Shown here: in pieces, positions 45,682 to 54,126 of the stretch
Layout: each line of letters starts with the position of its first letter
How positions within the stretch are numbered: position 1 is the first letter of the stretch
Source of the DNA: Mycobacterium sp. DL
GTDB lineage: Bacteria > Actinomycetota > Actinomycetes > Mycobacteriales > Mycobacteriaceae
Assembly: GCF_039729195.1 (NCBI RefSeq)
Contig: NZ_CP155796.1
Location: forward strand, 124,001 to 188,000
DNA length: 64,000 bases
Direction of reading: 5' to 3'
Notes under the pieces: model-generated
Databases searched by the model: none
The model's input: the letters and a program-made list of their open reading frames with translations, nothing else
What the model was told of the DNA's origin: nothing
Translations under genes and position numbers: made by a program

Positions 45682-46773
45682 ATGACCAGAGCCACCCAGC
45701 GCCTGCGTGGCGCCGTCGCGGTCGTCGCCGCAGCCGTGTGTGCTGCCGCGCTCTCGTCCTGCGCCGCCGACGACGGAACGTACGTCCTGCACTACACGAC
45801 GTACTCGTCGCAGACGTCCGATCAGTCCCTGACGATGCAGCGGTGGGCCGAGGAAGTCGAGGAGCTCACCGACGGCGGCGTGCAGGTCAACTTCCACTAC
45901 TCGGAGAGCCTCGTCGGTGCGGACGAGTCGCTGCAGGCGACGCTGGATGGCCGGGCCGACCTGGCTCAGGTCGGGTCGCTGTACTCCGCGTCGGACCTGT
46001 CCATGTTCACCGTCATCGAGTTGCCGTTCGAGACCAACAACCCGCAAGTCCAGATGACCGCCATCGAGCGCCTGTACGAGGAGAACGACACCTACCGCGA
46101 CGACTTCGACCGACAGGGCGTGCAACTGCTGTTTCCGCTTCCGCTCGGGATCAATTTGATCGGGCTGCAGGAGCCGGCCCCGACGCCAACGGACCTGGCG
46201 GGGCGCAGCATTCGATCCGGAGGCCTCACCTCCGAGGCGCTGCTCGCGGTCGGCGCGAACCCCGTCGCGATGACCGCGACCGACGTGTACGAGTCCATGG
46301 AACGCGGCGTCATCGGCGGCTACACCTCGCTGGCGATCGCCAATCTGCCCACGTTCGGGTTGGCGTCGACCACGCCGTATCTGGTCGACCCCGGGATCGG
46401 CGCCTACGCCTCCTCGATCGTGGTGATCAATTCCGAACTGCTGGAGTCGATGCCGTCGGAGTATCGGGACGCGATCGCCGAGGCGTCGGCCAACGCCGTC
46501 GGCAACGGGTTGGAGGAGATGGACACGCTCGGCATCCAGGCCTGCACCGAATTGCGTGACAGCGGAGCGCAACTGGCGACGATGCCGCCCGCCGATGTCG
46601 AGGCGTGGAAGGACCGCGCCGGAATCGCGCAGGGATGGGTCGACCGCTACGCCGAGCGTGGTTACGACGCCGAAAGGGTGCTCGCCGACTACCGCCGGAT
46701 CATCGGCGAGGAGTCTGCGCGCTCAACGTATGCCGATCCGTTCTACGCGTGCCTCGAAGGAGAGAACCGATGA
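45682..46773 (+). CDS. TRAP transporter substrate-binding lipoprotein (DctP type)
   Basis: A 363-aa protein with a signal peptide ending in the lipobox ALSSC (Cys27), so it is a membrane-tethered lipoprotein. The rest follows DctP/SiaP binding proteins: LTMQRWAEEVEELTDGGVQV, YSESLVGADESLQATLDGRA, DLAQVGSLYS, GRSIRSGGLT. It catches an organic acid at the cell surface and hands it to the DctQ/DctM permease. The 46770 start of the next gene overlaps its stop. Confidence 0.86.
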   Translation: MTRATQRLRGAVAVVAAAVCAAALSSCAADDGTYVLHYTTYSSQTSDQSLTMQRWAEEVEELTDGGVQVNFHYSESLVGADESLQATLDGRADLAQVGSLYSASDLSMFTVIELPFETNNPQVQMTAIERLYEENDTYRDDFDRQGVQLLFPLPLGINLIGLQEPAPTPTDLAGRSIRSGGLTSEALLAVGANPVAMTATDVYESMERGVIGGYTSLAIANLPTFGLASTTPYLVDPGIGAYASSIVVINSELLESMPSEYRDAIAEASANAVGNGLEEMDTLGIQACTELRDSGAQLATMPPADVEAWKDRAGIAQGWVDRYAERGYDAERVLADYRRIIGEESARSTYADPFYACLEGENR

Positions 46774-47288
46774 CCGAGGACGTCACTCTCCCGCGGCCGG
46801 TGCTGATGGTCGCGCGCACCCTGAGCGTCGTAGCCGGGATCCTGCTGCTCGGGCTGATCCTGTTGACCATCGCCGACGTGATCAGTCGCAACGCCCGGGA
46901 CCGCTCGATCATCGGAACCGTCGACATCGCCACGATGCTGCTGGTGGCGATCGCCTTCCTAGGTCTCGCATCGGCCGAGGCGGACGGTCGGCACGTTGCC
47001 GTCGAGTTGTTCGAGAGCCGAGTGGGTGTGCGCACCCGACTGGTGTTCTCGGCGCTGCGGACACTGCTGTTGATCGGCCTCGGACTTCTCCTCGCATGGG
47101 GGCTGAGCGAGGTCCTGCTCAGCGCCGTCGACCGCGGTGAGACGACAAACGACATCCTCCGACTGCCCACCTGGCCGGCGAAGGTGGTGCTGCTCGCATC
47201 GTTCGTCGTGTTCTTCGTCGTCGCCATCTGGAAGGAACTGCTCACCGCCGCGGCGATCCGTTCCGAACTCAGCGGAGGACAGCGATGA
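46770..47288 (+). CDS. TRAP transporter small permease (DctQ type)
   Basis: A 172-aa membrane protein with four hydrophobic segments: around residues 15-35 (VVAGILLLGLILLTIADVIS), 50-65, 85-105 and 130-150. ATG 46770 overlaps the DctP stop (ATGA) and its own end overlaps the DctM start at 47285. Positioned between DctP and DctM genes, it is the small membrane subunit of the same transporter. Confidence 0.82.
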   Translation: MTEDVTLPRPVLMVARTLSVVAGILLLGLILLTIADVISRNARDRSIIGTVDIATMLLVAIAFLGLASAEADGRHVAVELFESRVGVRTRLVFSALRTLLLIGLGLLLAWGLSEVLLSAVDRGETTNDILRLPTWPAKVVLLASFVVFFVVAIWKELLTAAAIRSELSGGQR

Positions 47289-48658
47289 CCGCCACCACCG
47301 GCGTCGTCCTGGCGGTCGTCATCCTGTTGTTCTTCGGGCTCTTGGCGATTCGACTTCACGTCGGCCTGTCGCTGATGGCTTCGGCGTTTGTCGGTGTGCT
47401 CTTACTGCGCAGCACCGGCGCCGGGGTCAGCACCGTGGCCAACCAACCGTTCTCGACAGCAGCGTCCTACTCGCTGACGATCATCCCGCTGTTCATCGTG
47501 ATGGGCATCTTCGCGGTCCGGGCGGGCCTCGCCCAGGCCGGTTTCGATCTGGCCTCGGTGGCGCTGCGACGGCTTCCCGGCGGGCCTGCGCTCGCCTCGC
47601 TGGCCGGGTCCGGCATGTTCGCCGCGGTCACCGGATCGAGCGTGGCCACAGTGGCCACGATGGCGCGGGTCTCCACCGACGCGATCGTGCGCGCCGGGTA
47701 CAGCATCCGCCTCGCCGCCGGCGTCGTCTGCGCCGGCGGGACGCTGGGAGTGCTGATCCCGCCGTCGATCGTTCTCGTCCTCTACGGCGTGGTCACCGAG
47801 GAGAGCATCGGTCAGCTCCTGATCGCCGGGATCGGACCGGGACTGGTCACCATCGCCGCCTACGCGGTCGCCATCGTTGCGCTGGTCACCTGGCAGCGGC
47901 GGCGTGCCGGCCGCGTCGGCGCCCGGACCGGTGACGACGACGGCACCGCCGGTTCCGCGGACATCGCTGATGTCGACGCACCCGAAGGACCGGGCCGCCT
48001 CGACATCTCGGGGTTCCTCTATCTCGCGGTCATCTTCATCGTGTCCATCGGCACCATCTATCTGGGTCTCGCGACGCCGACCGAGGCGGCGTCCTTCGGT
48101 GCGTTCGCAGCGCTGATCATCCTGCTGCTGCGGACCCGGCCGCCGGCCTGGCTGCACGAGATCAAGGAAGCGCTGACCGAAGCGATCGGCCTCACTGCGA
48201 TGACCTTCCTGCTGATGGTCGGTGCCGGAGTGTTCACCTATGTGCTGGCGCTGAGTGGGGCGAGCAGCTCCCTGGTCGGCGCAGTGACCGACGCGAACCT
48301 GCCGCCGTATCTGGTGCTGGTGCTGTGTCTGATCATCCTGCTGCCGCTGGGCATGTTCCTCGACGGCATCTCGATGATCCTGATCGCCGCACCGCTGCTG
48401 CACCCGATCCTGGTCGGTTACGGATTCGACGGAATCTGGATCGGCGTACTGATCGTCAAGGTGGCCGAGATGGCGCTGATCACACCGCCCGTCGGCATGA
48501 ATGCGTTCGTGTACTCGGGTGCCGTGCGTGAGGCGGGACTGGGCCGGGTCTTTCGCGGCGTCGTCCCGTTCATCGTGGCCGACCTGGTGGTGGTGGCGAT
48601 GCTCATCGCCTTCCCCGCCATCGTCACGTTCCTGCCGTCCCTGTCGGCTGCTCAATAG
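47285..48658 (+). CDS. TRAP transporter large permease (DctM type)
   Basis: A 457-aa membrane protein with 12-13 segments. The typical DctM motifs are present: SLTIIPLFIVMGIFAVRAGL, GSGMFAAVTGSSVATVATM, CAGGTLGVLIPPSIVLVLYG, PLGMFLDGISMILIAAPLLH, ALITPPVGMNAFVYSG. A hydrophilic loop (about 200-235) is rich in Arg, Gly and Asp. Last gene of the operon. Confidence 0.87.
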   Translation: MTATTGVVLAVVILLFFGLLAIRLHVGLSLMASAFVGVLLLRSTGAGVSTVANQPFSTAASYSLTIIPLFIVMGIFAVRAGLAQAGFDLASVALRRLPGGPALASLAGSGMFAAVTGSSVATVATMARVSTDAIVRAGYSIRLAAGVVCAGGTLGVLIPPSIVLVLYGVVTEESIGQLLIAGIGPGLVTIAAYAVAIVALVTWQRRRAGRVGARTGDDDGTAGSADIADVDAPEGPGRLDISGFLYLAVIFIVSIGTIYLGLATPTEAASFGAFAALIILLLRTRPPAWLHEIKEALTEAIGLTAMTFLLMVGAGVFTYVLALSGASSSLVGAVTDANLPPYLVLVLCLIILLPLGMFLDGISMILIAAPLLHPILVGYGFDGIWIGVLIVKVAEMALITPPVGMNAFVYSGAVREAGLGRVFRGVVPFIVADLVVVAMLIAFPAIVTFLPSLSAAQ

Positions 48659-48676
48659 GTGCGGTCCCGAAGCACT

Positions 48677-49147
48677 TCAGACGCTTCCGGTCCGGAGCAG
48701 CACATGTGCATCCTCGCGCCATTGGGCACGCGATCGAGGGGGCGCAAGTTCGACACCTGTCAAGCCGCCGGCAGCGCCGAATTCCTTCACAAGAGTGACC
48801 ATCAGGTCGCTCGCGCGGTATAGGTCGCCAGGATCGTTTTCCGTGTAGTCGATATCCAGGCCGAGGACCAGGTCGCCCTCTTCGGTGATCGTGATGATCG
48901 CGCGGTCGTGGATCTTCCCGTGGAGGTATATGGCGAACGTTTCTCCGTCATCGGGATGGAGTCGAAGCTCTGCCAACTCTTCCCGGTCACCCACAGCCGG
49001 TGCTCCCGTCACGAACACACGCGTGAGGGCATCAAAACGTGGCTCGCCGGGATCCGTCGTATCGACGTATCGATCGATGAATAGCTTCAGTACCGAGGCT
49101 CGATCGTCACTGCTGACCCAGACGTAAATGTCAAGAGATGGAGCCAC
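48677..49147 (-). CDS. Hypothetical protein (156 aa)
   Basis: An acidic cytoplasmic protein starting MAPSLDIYVWVSSDDRAS and rich in Asp/Glu strands (DDGETFAIYLHGKIHDR, DLVLGLDIDYTEND). It looks like a small alpha+beta domain. I do not recognise the family. It converges on the TRAP operon (18 bp gap) and is divergent from the methyltransferase gene at 49256. Confidence 0.6.
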   Translation of the reverse strand: MAPSLDIYVWVSSDDRASVLKLFIDRYVDTTDPGEPRFDALTRVFVTGAPAVGDREELAELRLHPDDGETFAIYLHGKIHDRAIITITEEGDLVLGLDIDYTENDPGDLYRASDLMVTLVKEFGAAGGLTGVELAPPRSRAQWREDAHVLLRTGSV

Positions 49148-49255
49148 CGATACACGCTAACGCCACAACGGCACACCTGGCCGGACACACCCCGAGCCGC
49201 GGCCGCTCAGTAGCTGCCGCCCCGGTGAGATGATCGCCGGGACGAAAGGAGTCGC

Positions 49256-49876
49256 ATGGTCGTGCGTTATCCGGCACAGGACGCATTCGCCGACGAGGTC
49301 GAACACTGGTACGACATTCCCGGCTGGTTCCACTGGCGGGAGGGCCAGGAGGAGGCGGTCTCGGTGTTCCCCGAGGGGAGCACATTCGTCGAAGTCGGGT
49401 CCTACCTGGGACGCAGCCTGTGCTCACTGGCCGACGTCGTGCGCGACTCGGGCCGCGACTACACGGTGATCGGCGTCGACACCTGCCGCGGCAGTGGCCA
49501 GGAGGGGCCGGCCAACAAGAACGCGCACGGACCTGCTGTCGAGCACGGCGGCGGGACCTTCGCAGGCCTGCTGCACCGCAACGTCATCGCCTGCGGATTC
49601 GCCGACACGGTGCACGTCTTCATCAGCTCGTCGCCGAAGGCGGCCGACTTCTTCACCGATGGTTCGCTGGCGTGGGTGCATCTCGACGCCCGCCACGACT
49701 ACGACAGCGTCGTCGCCGACATCGACGCGTGGGCGCCCAAGGTGAAGCCGGGCGGGTGGCTTTCGGGGGACGACTACGACGACCGGTTGTGGCCCGGGGT
49801 CGTCGGCGCGGTTCGCGACCGGCTGCCCGATGCGCACGGCTGGTTGACAGCGCAGTGGCGGTGGCTCAAGCCGTGA
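49256..49876 (+). CDS. Class I SAM-dependent methyltransferase
   Basis: A 206-aa protein: FVEVGSYLGRSLCSLADVVR carries motif I and VIGVDTCRG is the acidic strand; WVHLDARHDYDSVVADIDAW and LKPGGWLSGDDYD-like WAPKVKPGGWLSGDDYDD follow. This is a methyltransferase-24-like O-methyltransferase; the substrate is unknown. ATG 49256. Confidence 0.8.
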   Translation: MVVRYPAQDAFADEVEHWYDIPGWFHWREGQEEAVSVFPEGSTFVEVGSYLGRSLCSLADVVRDSGRDYTVIGVDTCRGSGQEGPANKNAHGPAVEHGGGTFAGLLHRNVIACGFADTVHVFISSSPKAADFFTDGSLAWVHLDARHDYDSVVADIDAWAPKVKPGGWLSGDDYDDRLWPGVVGAVRDRLPDAHGWLTAQWRWLKP

Positions 49877-49915
49877 CGAGCCGGGACGGAAATTGACCCG
49901 GACCATCGTCCAGGT

Positions 49916-49933
49916 GAGGTAAGGGCTAACCTC
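49916..49933. promoter_or_regulatory. Possible iron-regulator (IdeR/DtxR-like) box
   Basis: GAGGTAAGGGCTAACCTC has matching ends (GAGGT/ACCTC) and the half GGCTAACCT of the IdeR consensus TTAGGTTAGGCTAACCTAA. The centre is one base too long and the left half is poor. It is about 130 bp before the CstA gene. Confidence 0.25.
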
Positions 49934-50063
49934 CCGAGCGCACTCGAGTGCGGTTGTTTAGCCCGATCGGCGCCGGGGCACCTCAATATGATCCAGATCA
50001 CGCGACGGTAGTCGGGTGATCCAGCTGACACTCACCGCAAACCTGCACCGAGATGGGAGCGAC

Positions 50064-51770
50064 ATGAACTCCGTCGTCCTCGCCGTGGTCGGTGTGGCCA
50101 TGATGATCCTCGGGTACGTGCTGTACTCGAGGTTCCTGGCCCGCCGGGTCTACAACCTCCAGGACTCCTTCGTCACCCCCGCCCACGAGCTCAATGACGG
50201 CGTGGACTACGTACCCACCAACAAGTACGTGCTGTGGGGCCATCACTTCACCTCCGTGGCGGGGGCGGCACCCATCGTGGGGCCCGCGATCGCCGTCATC
50301 TGGGGGTGGGTGCCGGCCTTCCTCTGGGTGACAATCGGCACCGTCTTCTTCGCCGGCATCCACGACCTCGGCGCCCTGTGGGCCTCCAGCAGGCACAAGG
50401 GCAAGTCCATCGGGTCCCTGTCCGGGCAGTACATCGGCCACCGCGGGCGCAACCTGTTCCTGGTCGTGATCTTCCTGGTCCTGCTCATGGTCAACGCCGC
50501 GTTCGCCGTGGTCATATCCGGCCTCCTCGTCAACACGCCCACCGCGGTGATTCCCACCTGGGGTGCCATCGTCGTCGCCCTGCTCATCGGCCAGGCCATC
50601 TACCGGCTCAAGTGGAGCCTGCCCCTCGTATCCGTCATCGGCGTCGCGGCCCTCTACGCCCTGATCCTGGTCGGCGACCGTTTCCCGGTGGTGCTGCCGG
50701 AGACGGTCCTCGGACTGTCGGCGAACGCGTTCTGGATCGTGGTGCTCTTCCTCTACGCCGGCGTGGCCTCGGTGCTTCCCGTCTGGATGCTGCTGCAGCC
50801 GCGCGACTACATCAACGGTCTCCAGCTGTTCATCGCCCTGGGCATCCTTTACGGGGCGGTGCTGATCTCGGCTCCGACCGTGGTGGCGCCCGCGTTCAAC
50901 GACTCCGTGCCCGAGGGCACGCCGAGCATCGTGCCGCTGCTGTTCGTGACCATCGCGTGCGGTGCGATCTCTGGGTTCCACGGGATCGTTGCCTCGGGCA
51001 CGTCCTCCAAGCAGCTGGACAAGGAGCCGGACGCCCGCTTCGTCGGCTACTTCGGTGCGGTCGGCGAGGGGCTCCTGGCGCTGGGCGCGATCATCGCGAC
51101 CACCGCCGGGTTCCGGACCATCGCCGACTGGGAGGCCGTCTACTCCGCGTTCGGCCAGGGTGGGGTGTCCGCATTCATCGAGGGCGGCGCCGCCATCGTC
51201 AACCAGGGCCTGGGCATCCCCGACGGGCTCAGCGCCACCATCCTGGCGACCATGGCCATCCTCTTCGCAGCGACCACCATGGACACCGGCATCCGCCTGC
51301 AGCGGTTCGTGGTGCAGGAGGCGGCCCACATCATCGGTTTCTCCCTCGACAAGGCCCTGGCCACTGTGATCGTTCTCGTTGTCGCCATGGGCCTCACCTT
51401 CGGCGCCGGCGGGGACGGTTCGGGCGGAATGCTCATCTGGCCGCTTTTCGGCACCACCAACCAGCTGCTGGCCGGCCTCACCCTGTCGATCATCGCCGTG
51501 ATCCTGCTGCGCAAGGGTCGCCCGGTGCTCCCGGTGCTGGTCCCGCTCGTGTTCCTACTCGTGATGTCGGTCTACGCCCTGATCGTCCAGATGGGTGAGT
51601 TCTGGGCAACCGAGAACTGGTTCCTGCTCGTGCTCGACGTCATCATCCTCATCGCCGCGGTGTGGGTCATCTTCGAGTCCGTGATCGCGATGTCCCGCGC
51701 GAAGAAGAGCCCGACCGAGCTCGACGAGGACGTGATGGAGGGCGCGGCACCGGGGAAGCGGTCCTCCTGA
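50064..51770 (+). CDS. cstA: CstA-family peptide/pyruvate transporter
   Basis: A 568-aa membrane protein with about 15 hydrophobic segments. CstA marks include YVLWGHHFTSVAGAAPIVGP, HDLGALWASSRHKGKSIGSL, GFHGIVASGTSSKQLDKEPD and TTMDTGIRLQRFVVQE. CstA proteins take up peptides or pyruvate under carbon limitation. ATG 50064 follows GATGGGAGCGAC. It is followed by the small CC protein and ArsA genes, an arrangement known from corynebacteria and relatives. Confidence 0.88.
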   Translation: MNSVVLAVVGVAMMILGYVLYSRFLARRVYNLQDSFVTPAHELNDGVDYVPTNKYVLWGHHFTSVAGAAPIVGPAIAVIWGWVPAFLWVTIGTVFFAGIHDLGALWASSRHKGKSIGSLSGQYIGHRGRNLFLVVIFLVLLMVNAAFAVVISGLLVNTPTAVIPTWGAIVVALLIGQAIYRLKWSLPLVSVIGVAALYALILVGDRFPVVLPETVLGLSANAFWIVVLFLYAGVASVLPVWMLLQPRDYINGLQLFIALGILYGAVLISAPTVVAPAFNDSVPEGTPSIVPLLFVTIACGAISGFHGIVASGTSSKQLDKEPDARFVGYFGAVGEGLLALGAIIATTAGFRTIADWEAVYSAFGQGGVSAFIEGGAAIVNQGLGIPDGLSATILATMAILFAATTMDTGIRLQRFVVQEAAHIIGFSLDKALATVIVLVVAMGLTFGAGGDGSGGMLIWPLFGTTNQLLAGLTLSIIAVILLRKGRPVLPVLVPLVFLLVMSVYALIVQMGEFWATENWFLLVLDVIILIAAVWVIFESVIAMSRAKKSPTELDEDVMEGAAPGKRSS

Positions 51771-51777
51771 TGAGCCG

Positions 51778-52053
51778 GTGACGGTCCTACACCGGCTGCG
51801 CTGCGTGCAGGCCCGACTCGGTGCGGGCCTGCACGAGTTCTACGTAGCGCCCTACCGGCGCACCTTCGCCCGTGCCCAGCGCGACGAGGAGGACCTGTTC
51901 ATGATGCTCGTCCTCTCTGAGGCGCTGGGCGTGCCCAACCCCGCCAGCTACTACACCGTGGAACTGCTGCCTGTGGTCTACGACCGGTTCCATGACTGGC
52001 ACCGGCGGATGGGCATGGAACGCTCTCCGCTGGAGCACGTCTCGTGCTGCTAG
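51778..52053 (+). CDS. Small CC-terminal protein ('cory-CC-star' type)
   Basis: A 91-aa protein ending in two cysteines right before the stop (LEHVSCC), with [15 protein letters not shown] and a helical [15 protein letters not shown] region. I recall the name 'cory-CC-star' for such small proteins encoded between CstA and ArsA-type ATPase genes. The terminal cysteines suggest metal or thiol chemistry, or tail insertion with the ATPase. GTG 51778; overlaps the ArsA gene by 10 bases. Confidence 0.75.
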   Translation: MTVLHRLRCVQARLGAGLHEFYVAPYRRTFARAQRDEEDLFMMLVLSEALGVPNPASYYTVELLPVVYDRFHDWHRRMGMERSPLEHVSCC

Positions 52054-53069
52054 AGCTCGCCGCCGCCCGCCGGGTCCTGTTCGTCGGCGGCAAGGGCGGT
52101 GTCGGCAAGACCGCGGTCGCCTCCGCCACCGCCCTCGCCCAGGCCCGCGCCGGCCGGCGGGTGCTCGTCGTCTCGACCGACCCGGCCCACAACCTCGGGC
52201 ACCTGTGGGAGCGCCCCATCGGGGACCGGATCACCCCCCTCGCCCGGAACCTCGACGGCCTCGAGGTGGACCCGGCCGCCACGGCCGACGCGCACCTCGC
52301 CGCCGTGGGCGCCACGATTCGACGGCTCATGCCCGAGCACCTCGCGGCCGAGGTCGACAAGCACATGGAACTTGCCCGCGACTCGCCGGGCACGCACGAG
52401 TCGGCGGTGCTGGAGCGGATCGCCGAGCTCGTTGACGCGGGCCCCGCCGACTACGACCTGATCGTCTTCGACACCGCCCCGTCCGGGCACACCGCCCGGC
52501 TCATGGCCCTGCCCGAGATCATGTCCGCCTGGACGGAGGGGCTGCTGCGCCGTCGCGGCAGGGCGGAGAAGTTCGGGGCCGCCCTGCGGGGCCTCGAGGA
52601 CCGGGATGCCGCGGGCGAGAGCATCGTGGGCACCGAAAGGCCCCGGGACCGCCGCGAGGAGCGCGATCTCGAGATCCGGCGCATCCTGCTGCGCCGCCGC
52701 GAGCGGTTCGAGGTCCTGCGGGAGATCCTGGTGGACGCCGAGCGCTGCAGCTTCGTCATCGTCCTCGCGGCCGAGCGGCTGCCCGTCCTCGAGACCGTCG
52801 AGCTGCACGAGCAGCTGGTCCGGGCCGGCGTGCACGTGGGGGCGCTCGTGGTCAACAAGCGCTCGCCGGCCGACGCCGGAAACTTCCTCGCCGAGCGCCG
52901 CGCCCTGGAGGAGGTGCACGTCGTCGCGCTGCGCCGCGCCCTCCCGGACGTCCCGCTGCAGCAGGTCCCCCTGCTGCCGGGGGACGTCGTCGGCCGGGAG
53001 GCGCTCGAACGGTTCGGGGACGCGCTCGCCCAGGCGGATCCCAGGACCGGGGAATTAATCGGACCCTAG
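52044..53069 (+). CDS. ArsA/GET3-type ATPase
   Basis: A 341-aa ArsA-family ATPase: the deviant Walker [16 protein letters not shown] (about residues 13-27), [13 protein letters not shown] switch region, [20 protein letters not shown], and a long Arg/Glu-rich helical insertion ([20 protein letters not shown]). GTG 52044 overlaps the CC gene. No arsenic-resistance genes are near. It is likely linked to CstA and the CC protein, possibly in membrane insertion or quality control. Confidence 0.85.
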   Translation: MLLELAAARRVLFVGGKGGVGKTAVASATALAQARAGRRVLVVSTDPAHNLGHLWERPIGDRITPLARNLDGLEVDPAATADAHLAAVGATIRRLMPEHLAAEVDKHMELARDSPGTHESAVLERIAELVDAGPADYDLIVFDTAPSGHTARLMALPEIMSAWTEGLLRRRGRAEKFGAALRGLEDRDAAGESIVGTERPRDRREERDLEIRRILLRRRERFEVLREILVDAERCSFVIVLAAERLPVLETVELHEQLVRAGVHVGALVVNKRSPADAGNFLAERRALEEVHVVALRRALPDVPLQQVPLLPGDVVGREALERFGDALAQADPRTGELIGP

Positions 53070-53085
53070 TCCGGTTGAGGCGAGT

Positions 53086-54060
53086 ATGCCTGCAATCACA
53101 GCTGATACGTTCACCCTGCCCCGTATCGCGGGTCCCGCCACCTCCGACACCGAACGCGCCGTGCGGTCCGTCACGACCGGACCCCGCGGCTACGAAGGTG
53201 AAGGGTTCCCGGTCGTCCGCGCCTTCGCCGGAGTCGACGCCCGCGACCTCGACCCCTTTGTCCACATGGACCAGATGGGCGAGGTCGAGTATGAGCCCGG
53301 CGAGCCGAAGGGCACCGACTGGCACCCGCATCGCGGGTTCGAGACCGTCACCTACATCATCGACGGCCGCATGGCCCACCAGGATTCCCACGGCGGCGGT
53401 GGTCTGATCACCGACGGCGCCACCCAGTGGATGACCGCGGGTGCAGGCGTCCTGCACATCGAGACCCCGCCCTCCGAATTGGTTGAGAGCGGTGGAGTGT
53501 TCCACGGTATCCAGCTCTGGGTGAACCTGCCCAAGAAGGACAAGTTCGCCGCACCCCGGTACCAGGCCATTGAAGGTGACCAGGTCAGGTTGCTGTCCTC
53601 CGACGACGGCGGTGCGCTGGTGCGGGTGATCGCCGGTGAGGTCGACGGCCATGGTGGACCCAGCGCCACATACACCCCGATCACGTTGGCGCATGCCACT
53701 ATTCAACCGGGAGCCCGGCTGAATCTGCCGTGGAACCGTGACTTCAACGCGCTGGTTTATGTACTGTCGGGCCGCGGCACCGTCGGCCCAGTCGGACACC
53801 CCGTCCAGCAGGGCCAGCTCACGGTGCTCGGCCCCGGCGACCGGATCACCGTGTCCGCGGAAGACTCGCAGGATGCCAATCGGCCGGCGCTCGAGGTTCT
53901 TCTGCTGGGCGGCAAGCCGATTCGCGAGCCGGTGTTCCAGTACGGACCGTTCGTGATGAACTCCAAGTCCGAGGTGATCCAAGCGCTGGAAGACTTCAAC
54001 GCAGGCAAGTTCGGGACGATCCCGCCGAATGCGTTGATGCCGCACCGCCCGCTGCGCTGA
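53086..54060 (+). CDS. Pirin-family bicupin protein
   Basis: A 324-aa pirin-like protein of two cupin domains. The N-terminal cupin carries the metal motif DWHPHRGFETVTYIIDGRMA plus HQDSHGGG and AGAGVLHIETP; the C-terminal cupin has ALVYVLSGRGTVG. Pirins are iron proteins with quercetinase-like or regulatory roles. ATG 53086, 16 bp after the ArsA gene; ends at a strong hairpin. Confidence 0.88.
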   Translation: MPAITADTFTLPRIAGPATSDTERAVRSVTTGPRGYEGEGFPVVRAFAGVDARDLDPFVHMDQMGEVEYEPGEPKGTDWHPHRGFETVTYIIDGRMAHQDSHGGGGLITDGATQWMTAGAGVLHIETPPSELVESGGVFHGIQLWVNLPKKDKFAAPRYQAIEGDQVRLLSSDDGGALVRVIAGEVDGHGGPSATYTPITLAHATIQPGARLNLPWNRDFNALVYVLSGRGTVGPVGHPVQQGQLTVLGPGDRITVSAEDSQDANRPALEVLLLGGKPIREPVFQYGPFVMNSKSEVIQALEDFNAGKFGTIPPNALMPHRPLR

Positions 54061-54065
54061 CCCCC

Positions 54066-54126
54066 GCCGGAATTGCATTCCAGCAGGGCTTTTCGCCGGT
54101 TTTTCCTGCTGGAATGCAATTCCGGC
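54066..54126. terminator. Bidirectional terminator with perfect 22-bp stem
   Basis: The segment 54066-54087 is exactly complementary to 54105-54126, with a 17-base loop containing two T runs (CTTTTC and GTTTTTC). It lies between the convergent pirin (stop 54060) and FUSC (stop at 54126) genes and should end transcription both ways. Confidence 0.8.

Noticed and set aside
47402..48655. Long antisense frame across the TRAP large permease gene
   Set aside because: A shadow of the strongly biased dctM-type gene; the product is rich in Gln, His and Asp with no motif.
49998..51329. Long open frame antisense to the CstA gene (443 codons)
   Set aside because: The His/Asp/Arg-rich product has no recognisable fold; it arises from high-GC third-position bias opposite a convincing membrane transporter.
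52044..53069. ArsA-type ATPase as an arsenite pump subunit
   Set aside because: No arsB, arsR or arsC genes nearby; the context is CstA and the small CC protein.
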